A DNA stretch of 29,766 nucleotides from Holophagales bacterium UBA5066. Its GTDB lineage: Bacteria > Acidobacteriota > Thermoanaerobaculia > UBA5066. Below, piece by piece: positions 23,237-29,766 of the stretch; within the stretch, counting starts at the first letter, position 1, and each line of letters starts with the position of its first letter. The DNA lies in the NCBI GenBank assembly GCA_002414905.1, contig DIAY01000091.1, positions 13,113-42,878 of the forward strand, read 5' to 3'. Below the pieces are notes generated by a model. It was not told where the DNA came from. It saw nothing but the letters and a program-made list of their open reading frames with translations, and searched no databases. A program made the translations under genes and the position numbers.

Positions 23237-25003
23237 ATGACGAAGGCCGTTCAAGATATCGACCAGGGGAGACGGAAGCTCGTGGGACTGCTCGCGGGGG
23301 CAGGCGCGGGAGCGGCCGTCTTCGGGCGGGCGCTGTCGGCGCTCGCGGCAGGCGGAGCGAAAGTGACCGCCGAAATGGTGAAGCAGGCCGAGTGGGTCGC
23401 AGGCGTCGCCTTCTCCGACGAGGAGCGGGCCCTCATGCTCGAGGACCTGAACGAGGCAGCCGAGGGGATCGAGGCGCTGCGCGCGCTCGCGCTCGACAAT
23501 GCCGTCCCGCCCGCGTTCACCTTCGGACCGACCCCGGGAGAGCCGAAACCGGTGCCGGCCACGGCGGCTCCGCCGCTTCGGCGCGAGCGCCCCGTCTCGA
23601 GGCCGTCGTCGGACGAGGAGCTCGCCTTCGCGACCGTCCGCGATCTCGGCCGTCTCCTTCGGGCACGGAAGGTCTCTTCGACGGAGCTCACGAAGCTCTA
23701 CCTCTCGCGCCTGGCGAAGTACGACCCGGTCCTCTCGTGCGCGGTCACCATCACCTCGGAACTCGCCCTCGCCCGGGCGAAGCGGGCTGACGAGGAGCTT
23801 TCCACCGGGAAGGATCGCGGCCCTCTCCACGGTATCCCCTGGGGTGCGAAAGACCTGATCGCCGTTCCCGGCTACCGAACGACCTGGGGCTCGGTGCCGT
23901 TCAAGAACCAGACGCGCCCCGAGACGGCGACCGTCTATAGCAAGCTCGACGAGGCGGGGGCCGTCCTCGTCGCCAAGACGGCGGTCGGTGAGCTGGCCTG
24001 GGGCGACGTCTGGTTCGGCGGCACGACGAAGAACCCCTGGAAGCCGGACCAGGGCTCGAGCGGCTCCTCGGCCGGCTCGGCGTCGGCGACGGCGGCCGGG
24101 CTCGTCGGCTTCGCCCTCGGAACCGAGACGCTCGGAAGCATCGTCTCTCCCTGTACCCGCTGCGGCGTCACGGGTCTTCGGCCGACGTTCGGCCGCGTCA
24201 GCCGGCACGGCGTGATGGCTCTCGCCTGGACGATGGACAAGGTCGGCCCGATCGCCCGGTCTGCGGAGGACTGTGCGCTCGTCTTCTCGGCCATCGAGGG
24301 GAAGGATCCGCTCGATCCGTCTTCCGCCGACGGCCCTCCGGCCTGGCCGCCGCGCCGGGACCTGAAGGACCTGACGATCGGCTTCGTCGAGGAGCTCTTC
24401 GAGGAGGACCGCGGCAAGGAGGCGAAGACGGAGGAGGAGAAGGCCCGTGCCGTCGAGTGGCGGGCGATTGATCAGCGGAGCCTGGACATCCTTCGGCAGC
24501 TCGGGGCCCGGCTCGTCCCGCTGAAGGTCCCCGCGAAGACCCCGGTGGACCCTCTGTCACTCATCCTGACCGCCGAGGCGGCGACGGCCTTCAGCGCTCT
24601 CGTTCGAGACGGTCGCGTGAAGACGATGGTGCGGCAGACGGCGGACGCCTGGCCGAACGTCTTCCGCCAGGGGCGGCTCATCCCCGCCGTCGACTACCTG
24701 AGCGCCCAGAGGGCCCGGACCCTGCTCATGCGCGAGATGGACGAGTGCCTCGCCGGCGTCGACCTCTTCATAGCGCCGACGTTCGGCGGGAGCTCCCTCC
24801 TCCTGACGAACCTGACCGGACACCCGTGCGTCGTCCTGCCGAATGGCTTCCGGCAGGCGGACGGTACGCCGACCAGCATCACGTTCACGGGGAAGCTCCG
24901 GGGCGAGAACGACCTCCTCGCGGTGGCCGATCTCTTTCAGCGGGCGACCGACTTCCACGTTCGGCGCCCGAAGCTGCCGGAGGGGCCGCCGGCGAAGGGG
25001 TGA
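23237..25003 (+). CDS. Amidase-signature family hydrolase with Tat-like export signal
   Basis: A 588-residue Ser-cisSer-Lys amidase. The catalytic triad is visible: Lys205 in PWGAKDLIAVPG, cis-Ser277 in QGSSGSSAG, and nucleophile Ser301 in GTETLGSIVSP, with the usual 24-residue spacing between the two serines. The N-terminus has QGRRKLVGLLAGAGAGAAVFG (11-30 region), a twin-arginine-like signal. It is followed by an extra helical segment (about 40-95, VTAEMVKQAEWVAGVAFSDEERALMLEDL) not found in GatA. The signal and extension indicate a periplasmic or secreted amidase, not the GatCAB glutaminase, in spite of the nearby gatDE genes. The substrate is unknown. The start is ATG 23237 with GGGGAG seven bases upstream. 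It is divergent from mscL with 146 bp between, and probably monocistronic. Confidence 0.93.
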   Translation: MTKAVQDIDQGRRKLVGLLAGAGAGAAVFGRALSALAAGGAKVTAEMVKQAEWVAGVAFSDEERALMLEDLNEAAEGIEALRALALDNAVPPAFTFGPTPGEPKPVPATAAPPLRRERPVSRPSSDEELAFATVRDLGRLLRARKVSSTELTKLYLSRLAKYDPVLSCAVTITSELALARAKRADEELSTGKDRGPLHGIPWGAKDLIAVPGYRTTWGSVPFKNQTRPETATVYSKLDEAGAVLVAKTAVGELAWGDVWFGGTTKNPWKPDQGSSGSSAGSASATAAGLVGFALGTETLGSIVSPCTRCGVTGLRPTFGRVSRHGVMALAWTMDKVGPIARSAEDCALVFSAIEGKDPLDPSSADGPPAWPPRRDLKDLTIGFVEELFEEDRGKEAKTEEEKARAVEWRAIDQRSLDILRQLGARLVPLKVPAKTPVDPLSLILTAEAATAFSALVRDGRVKTMVRQTADAWPNVFRQGRLIPAVDYLSAQRARTLLMREMDECLAGVDLFIAPTFGGSSLLLTNLTGHPCVVLPNGFRQADGTPTSITFTGKLRGENDLLAVADLFQRATDFHVRRPKLPEGPPAKG

Positions 25004-25113
25004 GCGCGCGAACGACCGAGGGATCCGCCCGATTCCCGCGGCTGGCCACTCGTAAGTGGTTCTGCTATCGTCCGAGCGTCTCGCGGGAGAACTCGCGTAA
25101 GGAGCTTGAGAAG

Positions 25114-25770
25114 ATGAAAACGAGAGTCTGGTTCGTGGCTACTGCGGCTCTGCTCCTTGTTGCGCCCGCCGCGCATGCTCAGCTCGCGATCACAGAAGTC
25201 GTGGAAGGCAACGGCGCCAACTTCAAGTACGTCGAGATCCGCAACACCGGCGCGACGTCCTTCGACCTCACGACCGCTGGCGCTCAGCTCCGGCGCTACT
25301 CCAACGGCGGGACGACGGCCACGAACATCAACCTCACGGGGACGATCGCCGCGGGCGCCTTCTTCGTCATCGCCAACAATGCCACCGACTTCAATGCGAT
25401 CTGGCCTCTTCCCGCGGCTGCGAACCAGTACGACTCCAACGTCAACCACAACGGCGACGACTCCTACCAGCTGTGGAACGGAACCGCCGTCGTCGATGGG
25501 TTCGCCTACGACTGGGTCACCGGGACCGACCCCGGCAACCCTGCCGCCGACGGCGCCTTCCACCGTGTCGGTTCCGCGTATCCGAACAACGGCAACTGGG
25601 GCGGCGTTGTCGCCGTCGCAGACGGCGGGACCTCCGCCAGCGGCTTCTGGATTCGTGCAGCGATCACTGCGACGAACGCCAACGCGGCTGCGGTCTGCAC
25701 CCCGGGAGCGGCCGGCGGCAGCTCGGGTGCCGAGCTCCCGGTCGAGTTGCTGGGCTTCGGGATCGAGTAA
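25114..25770 (+). CDS. Small secreted protein with lamin-tail-like domain
   Basis: A 218-residue exported protein. Residues 1-22 are a clear signal peptide ending AHA before QLAITEVV. Residues 23-175 look like a lamin tail (LTD) beta-sandwich: LAITEVVEGNGANFKYVEIRN, then SFDLTTAGAQLRRYSNGG, INLTGTIAAGAFFVIANN, and WNGTAVVDGFAYD. This is the order of conserved strands in bacterial LTD proteins. After a spacer with Cys195 and a Gly/Ser linker, it ends in a compact hydrophobic motif, AELPVELLGFGIE. LTD domains are found in secreted nucleases and adhesins, but no catalytic domain is attached here and no function can be assigned. The start is ATG 25114 with AAGGAG at 25099-25104. It is flanked by its own upstream gap and a strong terminator, hence monocistronic. 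The composition is Asn/Thr/Gly-rich, as in other extracellular proteins. Confidence 0.85.
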   Translation: MKTRVWFVATAALLLVAPAAHAQLAITEVVEGNGANFKYVEIRNTGATSFDLTTAGAQLRRYSNGGTTATNINLTGTIAAGAFFVIANNATDFNAIWPLPAAANQYDSNVNHNGDDSYQLWNGTAVVDGFAYDWVTGTDPGNPAADGAFHRVGSAYPNNGNWGGVVAVADGGTSASGFWIRAAITATNANAAAVCTPGAAGGSSGAELPVELLGFGIE

Positions 25771-25792
25771 GAGACCGTCAGCTTCCACGAGA

Positions 25793-25827
25793 GGGCCGGG
25801 CGACTCCTGAAGTCGCCCGGCCCTTTT
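25793..25827 (+). terminator. Intrinsic (Rho-independent) terminator
   Basis: A perfect 13-bp stem: GGGCCGGGCGACT at 25793-25805 pairs with AGTCGCCCGGCCC at 25811-25823 across a five-base loop, and is followed by TTTT. It begins 22 bp after the stop of the lamin-tail-like gene and 57 bp before the next start, so it separates that gene from the propeller kinase. Confidence 0.88.
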
Positions 25828-25883
25828 CCGCCTTTGGCGACTCCTCCTCGCCTCGCGAGACGCTCCGCGTCAGAATCGCCACG

Positions 25884-28800
25884 ATGCCCTTCCGGAGGAT
25901 CCTCGCGCACGTTGCCCTCGTCGTGCTGCTCCTTCGAGCGGGAGGTGCGGCCGCGCTCGACCCTTCGACGCCCCTCTCCCAGTACGGTCTCGACGTCTGG
26001 CAGGACGGGCTTCCGCAGAACAGCATCCACGCGGTTCTCCAGACGCGCGAGGGGTACCTCTGGTTCGGGACGTACGAGGGGCTCGTCCGCTTCAACGGCA
26101 TCTCCTTCGTCGTATACGACACGAGGAACACGGCGGCCCTGAAGAGCAACAGCGCGTGGACGCTCCTGGAAGACCGGCTCGGCACACTCTGGGTCGGGAC
26201 GCTCGGCGGCGGCGTCGTCCGCTCGCGCGGCGGGGTCTTTACGCGCTACGGCGAACGGGAGGGGCTTCCGTCCGACTATGTGTGGGCCCTCGGCGAGGAT
26301 GCCGGCGGTACCCTGTGGGCCGGCACGGACCGCGGACTGGCAAGGTTCGACGGGACGACCTTCCGGGCGGTTCCGCTTCCGGGGGCCCTCGACCGGCCCT
26401 CGATCCGGAGCCTCCTGGGCGCCCAGGCGGGCGGACTCTGGATCGGCACCACGACGGATGGCCTCCTGCGTTGGGACGGGAAGACGGTTCGCCGGATCCA
26501 CCCGAAGGCCGGGCGCCCTCCCGGTGCGGTCTATTCCCTCGCGCCCTCCGCGGGTGGAGTCGCCGCGGCGTTCTACGGTCTCGGCCTCGTGGAGGCCGGC
26601 GAGGACGGATCCGTGCGGGTCCGGGGGAAGGAGGACGGTCTCCCGAGCGACCTCCTCTGGTCGGTCCACCGCGACCGGAACGGGGCGCTCTGGGCCGGGA
26701 GCGACGGGGCGGGGCTTGCGCGGATCTCGAAAGAGCGGATCGAGAGGTTCAGCGTCGCCGACGGTCTCTCGCACCCCTTCGTCCGTTCGATCGGCGAGGA
26801 TCGGGAGGGGAGCGTCTGGATCGGGACGAACGGCGGCCTGAACCGCTTCCGCGACCGGAAGGTCCTCGTCTACGGCGCGCGCGAGGGGCTTGCCGACGAG
26901 AGCGTCCGCTCGGTGGCGCGCGCGACCAACGGGACGCTCTGGGCCGGGACCGACTCGAGCGGTATCTGGGCACTTCGCGGGGAGCGGTTCGTCGTCCCGC
27001 CCGAAGCCGCCCCTCTGCGCGGAGTGCCGGTCCGCTCCGTCGTGGCGGCACCCGGGAACGTCCTCTGGATCGGTACGAACGGAGCCGGTCTCATCCGCCT
27101 CGCGGGTGGAAAGCTGACCCGTTTCACGAAGAGAGACGGCCTTCCCTCCGACGTCGTCTACGCTGTGGCGCTCGACGCAAACGGGAACGTCTGGGCCGGG
27201 ACCTACGGAGCGGGCGTGGCGCGGTACGACGGAAAAGGCTTCACCGTCATTGACCGCGCCCACGGCCTCCCTCGAGACGTGATCCGCTGTCTCCTCCCGG
27301 GTCGCGACAGAGCGATGTGGATCGGCACCGACGGCGGGGGGCTCGTGAGGCTGAAGGACGGTGTCCTCACCGTCCTCGACACGCGGCATGGCCTCGCGAA
27401 CGACGTCGTCTTCTCCCTCCACGAGGACGCCGAGGGGCTTCTCTGGATCGGCACCTCGGGAGGCCTTTCCCTGCTCCGCGGTGACGGAAGCCTGCGCTCC
27501 GTCCGCCAGGCCGACGGGCTCCCCGACGACAAGGTCTTCCAGATCCTCGAAGGGGGCGGCGACGGCCTCTGGATGAGCTCGAACAAGGGGATCTCCCGCG
27601 TCTCGCGGTTCGATGTGATCGAGAGGATGGCCGGGCGGCGGGGGCCCTTCCCGGCCCTCTCCCTCGGCCGTGCCGACGGTCTTCCGATCGCTCAGTGCAA
27701 CGGCGCCTCCTCCCCCGCGGGCCTGCGTGACGTCGACGGACTCCTCTGGTTTCCGACGCTGAAGGGACTCGTCGGTGTCGATCCGGCCCGGCTCCGGTCG
27801 AACACGATGGCCCCTCCCGTCGTCATCCACAGTGTGCTCGTCGACGGCCGTCCCGTGGTGGGCGCCTCGCCCGTCGAGCTGCCGCCCCGAACCGGCAAGA
27901 TCGAGATCCACTACGACGGTCTCAGCTTCCAGGCCCCGGAGAAGGTCCGGTTCCGGTACCGGCTGGAGGGGTTCGAGGCGTCATGGGTCGACGCGGGGAC
28001 CCGCCGCTCGGCCTTCTACACGGCCCTCCCGCCAGGTGACTTCGTTTTCCGCGTCGTGGCCGCAAACAACGACGGCGTCTGGAACGAGACGGGTGCCCGC
28101 TTCGCGTTCCGCCTGAAGCCGGGCCTCCATCAGAGGCTCGGGTTCCGGGTCGCGGCTGTCGTCTTCCTCCTCGTTGCCGCCGGGACCGGCTACGCGCTCC
28201 GAATGAGGGGCGTGAGGGCCCGGCAGACGGAACTGCAGCGCCTCGTCGACGAGAGGACCCGAAGCCTGGTGGCGGAGATCCAGCGAGCCGAGGAGCTGAG
28301 GCGGCAGTCGGACGGAGCCCTGCGCGAGGCGGCCGAAGCGAACCGGGCCAAGAGCCGGTTCCTCGCGAACATGAGCCACGAGCTCCGGACACCGCTGAAC
28401 GCCATCCTCGGCTACGCCGAGCTCCTGGCGGACGAGCCGGAGGTCGCAGAGAGCCCGAGGGCGCTCGAGGACGTCGGGAAGATTCGCGGTGCGGGCGGCC
28501 ACCTCCTCCAGCTCATCGGGGACCTCCTCGACCTCTCGAAGATCGAGGCGGGCCGGATGGAGATCGTCGCCGAGACGTTTGCGGTTGCGGACGTGGTCGA
28601 GGAGACCGCGCGGACCGTGCGGCAGCTCGTGGAGGCCAACCGGAACCGCTTTATCGTGATCGTCGATCCGGACGCGGGGCTGATGACGTCCGATGCCCTC
28701 CGCCTCAAGCAGGTCCTCTTCAATCTTCTCTCGAACGCAGGGAAATTTACCCAGGACGGGACGGTGGAGATGGACGCCCGCCGGGAGCATGGCCGTGGCG

Positions 28801-29057
28801 GCGACCTCCTCGTCTTCCGCGTGGCCGACACGGGGATCGGGATGAACGCCGGGCAGCTCGAGAAAGCCTTCACGCCGTTCGTCCAGGGCGACGCGTCGCT
28901 CACCCGGCGCTTCGGCGGTACGGGGCTCGGGCTGGCGCTTTCGCAGCACCTGGCCCGCGTGATGGGGGGAGGCATCTCGGTGACGAGCGCCGAGGGACGG
29001 GGAACGACCTTCCTCGTCGAGCTTCCCGTCGAGGCTCCGGCCCCGCGCCCGGCGTGA
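25884..29057 (+). CDS. Reg_prop/Y_Y_Y beta-propeller sensor histidine kinase
   Basis: A 1057-residue membrane kinase. Residues 1-24 form a signal peptide. Residues 35-640 contain 14 repeats of the type LW-x-GT-x-x-x-GL-x-R (for example LWFGTYEGLVRF, LWVGTLGGGVVR, LWIGTNGAGLIRL). One (about 226-236, AAAFYGLGLVE) is degenerate. This is enough for two seven-bladed propellers. A Y_Y_Y domain (about 648-745, with SFQAPEKVRFRYRLEGF) leads to one TM segment (753-773), then a coiled coil and HisKA with His832 in MSHELRTPLNAILGYAE. HATPase_c has NLLSNAGKF, DTGIGM and GTGLGLALS. It has no receiver or DNA-binding domain, unlike the Bacteroidetes hybrid versions, and no response regulator is adjacent. 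Related propeller sensors respond to glycans in Bacteroidetes, but no carbohydrate genes are nearby. The start ATG 25884 has no clear SD but begins a good signal peptide. Confidence 0.93.
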   Translation: MPFRRILAHVALVVLLLRAGGAAALDPSTPLSQYGLDVWQDGLPQNSIHAVLQTREGYLWFGTYEGLVRFNGISFVVYDTRNTAALKSNSAWTLLEDRLGTLWVGTLGGGVVRSRGGVFTRYGEREGLPSDYVWALGEDAGGTLWAGTDRGLARFDGTTFRAVPLPGALDRPSIRSLLGAQAGGLWIGTTTDGLLRWDGKTVRRIHPKAGRPPGAVYSLAPSAGGVAAAFYGLGLVEAGEDGSVRVRGKEDGLPSDLLWSVHRDRNGALWAGSDGAGLARISKERIERFSVADGLSHPFVRSIGEDREGSVWIGTNGGLNRFRDRKVLVYGAREGLADESVRSVARATNGTLWAGTDSSGIWALRGERFVVPPEAAPLRGVPVRSVVAAPGNVLWIGTNGAGLIRLAGGKLTRFTKRDGLPSDVVYAVALDANGNVWAGTYGAGVARYDGKGFTVIDRAHGLPRDVIRCLLPGRDRAMWIGTDGGGLVRLKDGVLTVLDTRHGLANDVVFSLHEDAEGLLWIGTSGGLSLLRGDGSLRSVRQADGLPDDKVFQILEGGGDGLWMSSNKGISRVSRFDVIERMAGRRGPFPALSLGRADGLPIAQCNGASSPAGLRDVDGLLWFPTLKGLVGVDPARLRSNTMAPPVVIHSVLVDGRPVVGASPVELPPRTGKIEIHYDGLSFQAPEKVRFRYRLEGFEASWVDAGTRRSAFYTALPPGDFVFRVVAANNDGVWNETGARFAFRLKPGLHQRLGFRVAAVVFLLVAAGTGYALRMRGVRARQTELQRLVDERTRSLVAEIQRAEELRRQSDGALREAAEANRAKSRFLANMSHELRTPLNAILGYAELLADEPEVAESPRALEDVGKIRGAGGHLLQLIGDLLDLSKIEAGRMEIVAETFAVADVVEETARTVRQLVEANRNRFIVIVDPDAGLMTSDALRLKQVLFNLLSNAGKFTQDGTVEMDARREHGRGGDLLVFRVADTGIGMNAGQLEKAFTPFVQGDASLTRRFGGTGLGLALSQHLARVMGGGISVTSAEGRGTTFLVELPVEAPAPRPA

Positions 29058-29191
29058 AGCCGGTCAGATCGTCGCTCGAGGTGTAAACGCCGGGGCGGCG
29101 CCGCGCGTCGGTACAGGCAGCCCACCGAGACCGGCGCCGCAATCGAACGGACCGCCGCCGGCCAGAACGGTAAGGGAAAAGGAGCTCGGGT

Positions 29192-29674
29192 ATGAAGCAG
29201 TTTCTCCGGACGTCCCTCGTCCCCGTGGCCGCGGCCCTCGCCCTGGCGCTGGTCGCCGCCCCCCTCCTCGCCGTCGACCCGCCGCCCGGTCCGCCCCCCG
29301 CAGCGCAGGGACCGCAGGGGCCCCTCGCCGGCTACCTGCGCTGCCTGCACGTTGCCGGCCTGACCGATGTCCAGAAGGCGGACGTGAGGGCGCTCCTCGA
29401 AGCGTCGAAGCCGGAGATGGAAGCACTCCATGCGGCGCTGAAGGCCGACCGCGAGGCGCTTCGAGCCGCCATTTCGGCTGCGAGCCCGGACCCGTGCGCC
29501 GTCGGTACCGCATTCCTGAAGGTCGAGGCCGACCACAAGGCGATCGGCGAAGCCGCCAGGACGGTGCGGACCGCGATTGAGGCGTTCCTGACCCCCGAGC
29601 AGAAGGCGAGGCTCGAGGGATGCCTGAGGGCGCCGAGGCCGAATGCCGGCGAGAACGAGGGCGAGGAGGGCTGA
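29192..29674 (+). CDS. Small periplasmic Spy/CpxP-like (LTxxQ) protein
   Basis: A 160-residue exported protein. Residues 1-28 are a signal peptide (hydrophobic core, ...APLLAVDPPP), followed by a Pro-rich linker. The rest is helical, rich in Ala, Glu, Lys and Leu. It has two LTxxQ-type motifs, LTDVQKADVRALLE (about 57-70) and LTPEQKARLEG (about 133-143), the signature of Spy/CpxP periplasmic chaperone-like proteins. Two cysteines in the helical part (in LRCLHV and DPCAVG) and a third near the end (EGCLR) are unusual for Spy and could form a disulfide. The C-terminus is acidic (GENEGEEG). The start is ATG 29192 with AAGGAG about eight bases upstream. It lies 134 bp after the propeller kinase and may have its own promoter. 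The role in envelope stress is inferred from the family only. Confidence 0.7.
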   Translation: MKQFLRTSLVPVAAALALALVAAPLLAVDPPPGPPPAAQGPQGPLAGYLRCLHVAGLTDVQKADVRALLEASKPEMEALHAALKADREALRAAISAASPDPCAVGTAFLKVEADHKAIGEAARTVRTAIEAFLTPEQKARLEGCLRAPRPNAGENEGEEG

Positions 29675-29713
29675 AACTTCTCCGGCGAGTTCCTCTCGAA
29701 AACCGGCTGTCGA

Positions 29714-29745
29714 GCACCCCCGGGGCCGAAGGCTCCCGGGGGTGC
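29714..29745 (+). terminator. Terminator-like GC-rich hairpin at 3' end of the Spy/CpxP-like gene
   Basis: GCACCCCCGGG (29714-29724) pairs perfectly with CCCGGGGGTGC (29735-29745). The inner GCC/GGC pairs extend the stem with one bulged base and a GAA loop. It begins 39 bp after the stop codon. There is no proper T-tract behind it (AGGCTTCCC), so termination efficiency is uncertain; it may instead protect the mRNA end. Confidence 0.5.
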
Positions 29746-29766
29746 AGGCTTCCCGCCGGCTAGCTC

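Noticed and set aside
23237..25003. The amidase as GatA of a GatCAB complex next to gatDE
   Set aside because: It has an export-type N-terminus and an extra helical segment, lies in a different transcription unit and direction, and has no gatB or gatC neighbour.

Overview
This is a GC-rich (roughly two-thirds G+C), gene-dense bacterial chromosomal window. Gene content fits a Gram-negative, non-proteobacterial chemoheterotroph: many multidomain sensor kinases, secreted proteins with N-terminal signal peptides, an outer-membrane DUF481 protein, a Reg_prop/Y_Y_Y sensor kinase, and a RAYT-type inverted repeat. Acidobacteriota (for example Thermoanaerobaculia) is my best guess. It is an inference from gene style; no rRNA or other marker is present to prove it. 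Several genes use GTG or TTG starts preceded by good Shine-Dalgarno (SD) sequences.

Layout. 1-2281 (minus): ahcY, cut by the left window edge, behind a structured leader that loosely resembles an SAH riboswitch; then a 138-bp MITE-like inverted repeat; then a DegT/DnrJ/EryC1/StrS aminotransferase whose stop codon lies inside that repeat. 2406-4443 (plus): a secreted N-terminal-cysteine (Ntn) hydrolase and a class I methyltransferase. 4743-15701 is a signalling block: a membrane PAS-GAF-PAS histidine kinase overlapping an Rcp1/CheY-like response regulator, followed by a REC-PAS-GGDEF-EAL protein (all plus); a convergent BvgS-like kinase with two periplasmic substrate-binding domains and a DUF4342 protein (minus); and a divergent soluble PAS hybrid kinase with a C-terminal receiver (plus). 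15746-23090 is a run of minus-strand genes. In order of transcription these are mscL and a DUF481 outer-membrane protein, then gatE, gatD and an MDR-family oxidoreductase, then prfC. 23237-29674 (plus): a Tat-like exported amidase, a small secreted lamin-tail-like protein followed by a strong intrinsic terminator, a 14-repeat beta-propeller sensor kinase, and a small Spy/CpxP-like periplasmic protein.

The most notable item is gatE-gatD. GatDE is the Glu-tRNA(Gln) amidotransferase regarded as characteristic of archaea, yet here it is a compact translationally coupled pair (GTGA overlap) between clearly bacterial genes. GatE carries the AspRS-like insertion that separates it from bacterial GatB, and GatD keeps its asparaginase-type catalytic residues. 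Both genes look intact. The pair probably makes Gln-tRNA(Gln), alone or alongside a bacterial GatCAB or GlnRS that cannot be seen here.

The signalling block probably connects extracytoplasmic sensing to phosphorelay and c-di-GMP turnover. The kinase at 4743-7775 and regulator at 7772-8200 are the obvious cognate pair, with the REC-GGDEF-EAL protein as a possible second target. The kinases at 10270 and 25884 have no adjacent response regulator. No tRNA, rRNA, CRISPR array, prophage or intact transposase gene was seen.
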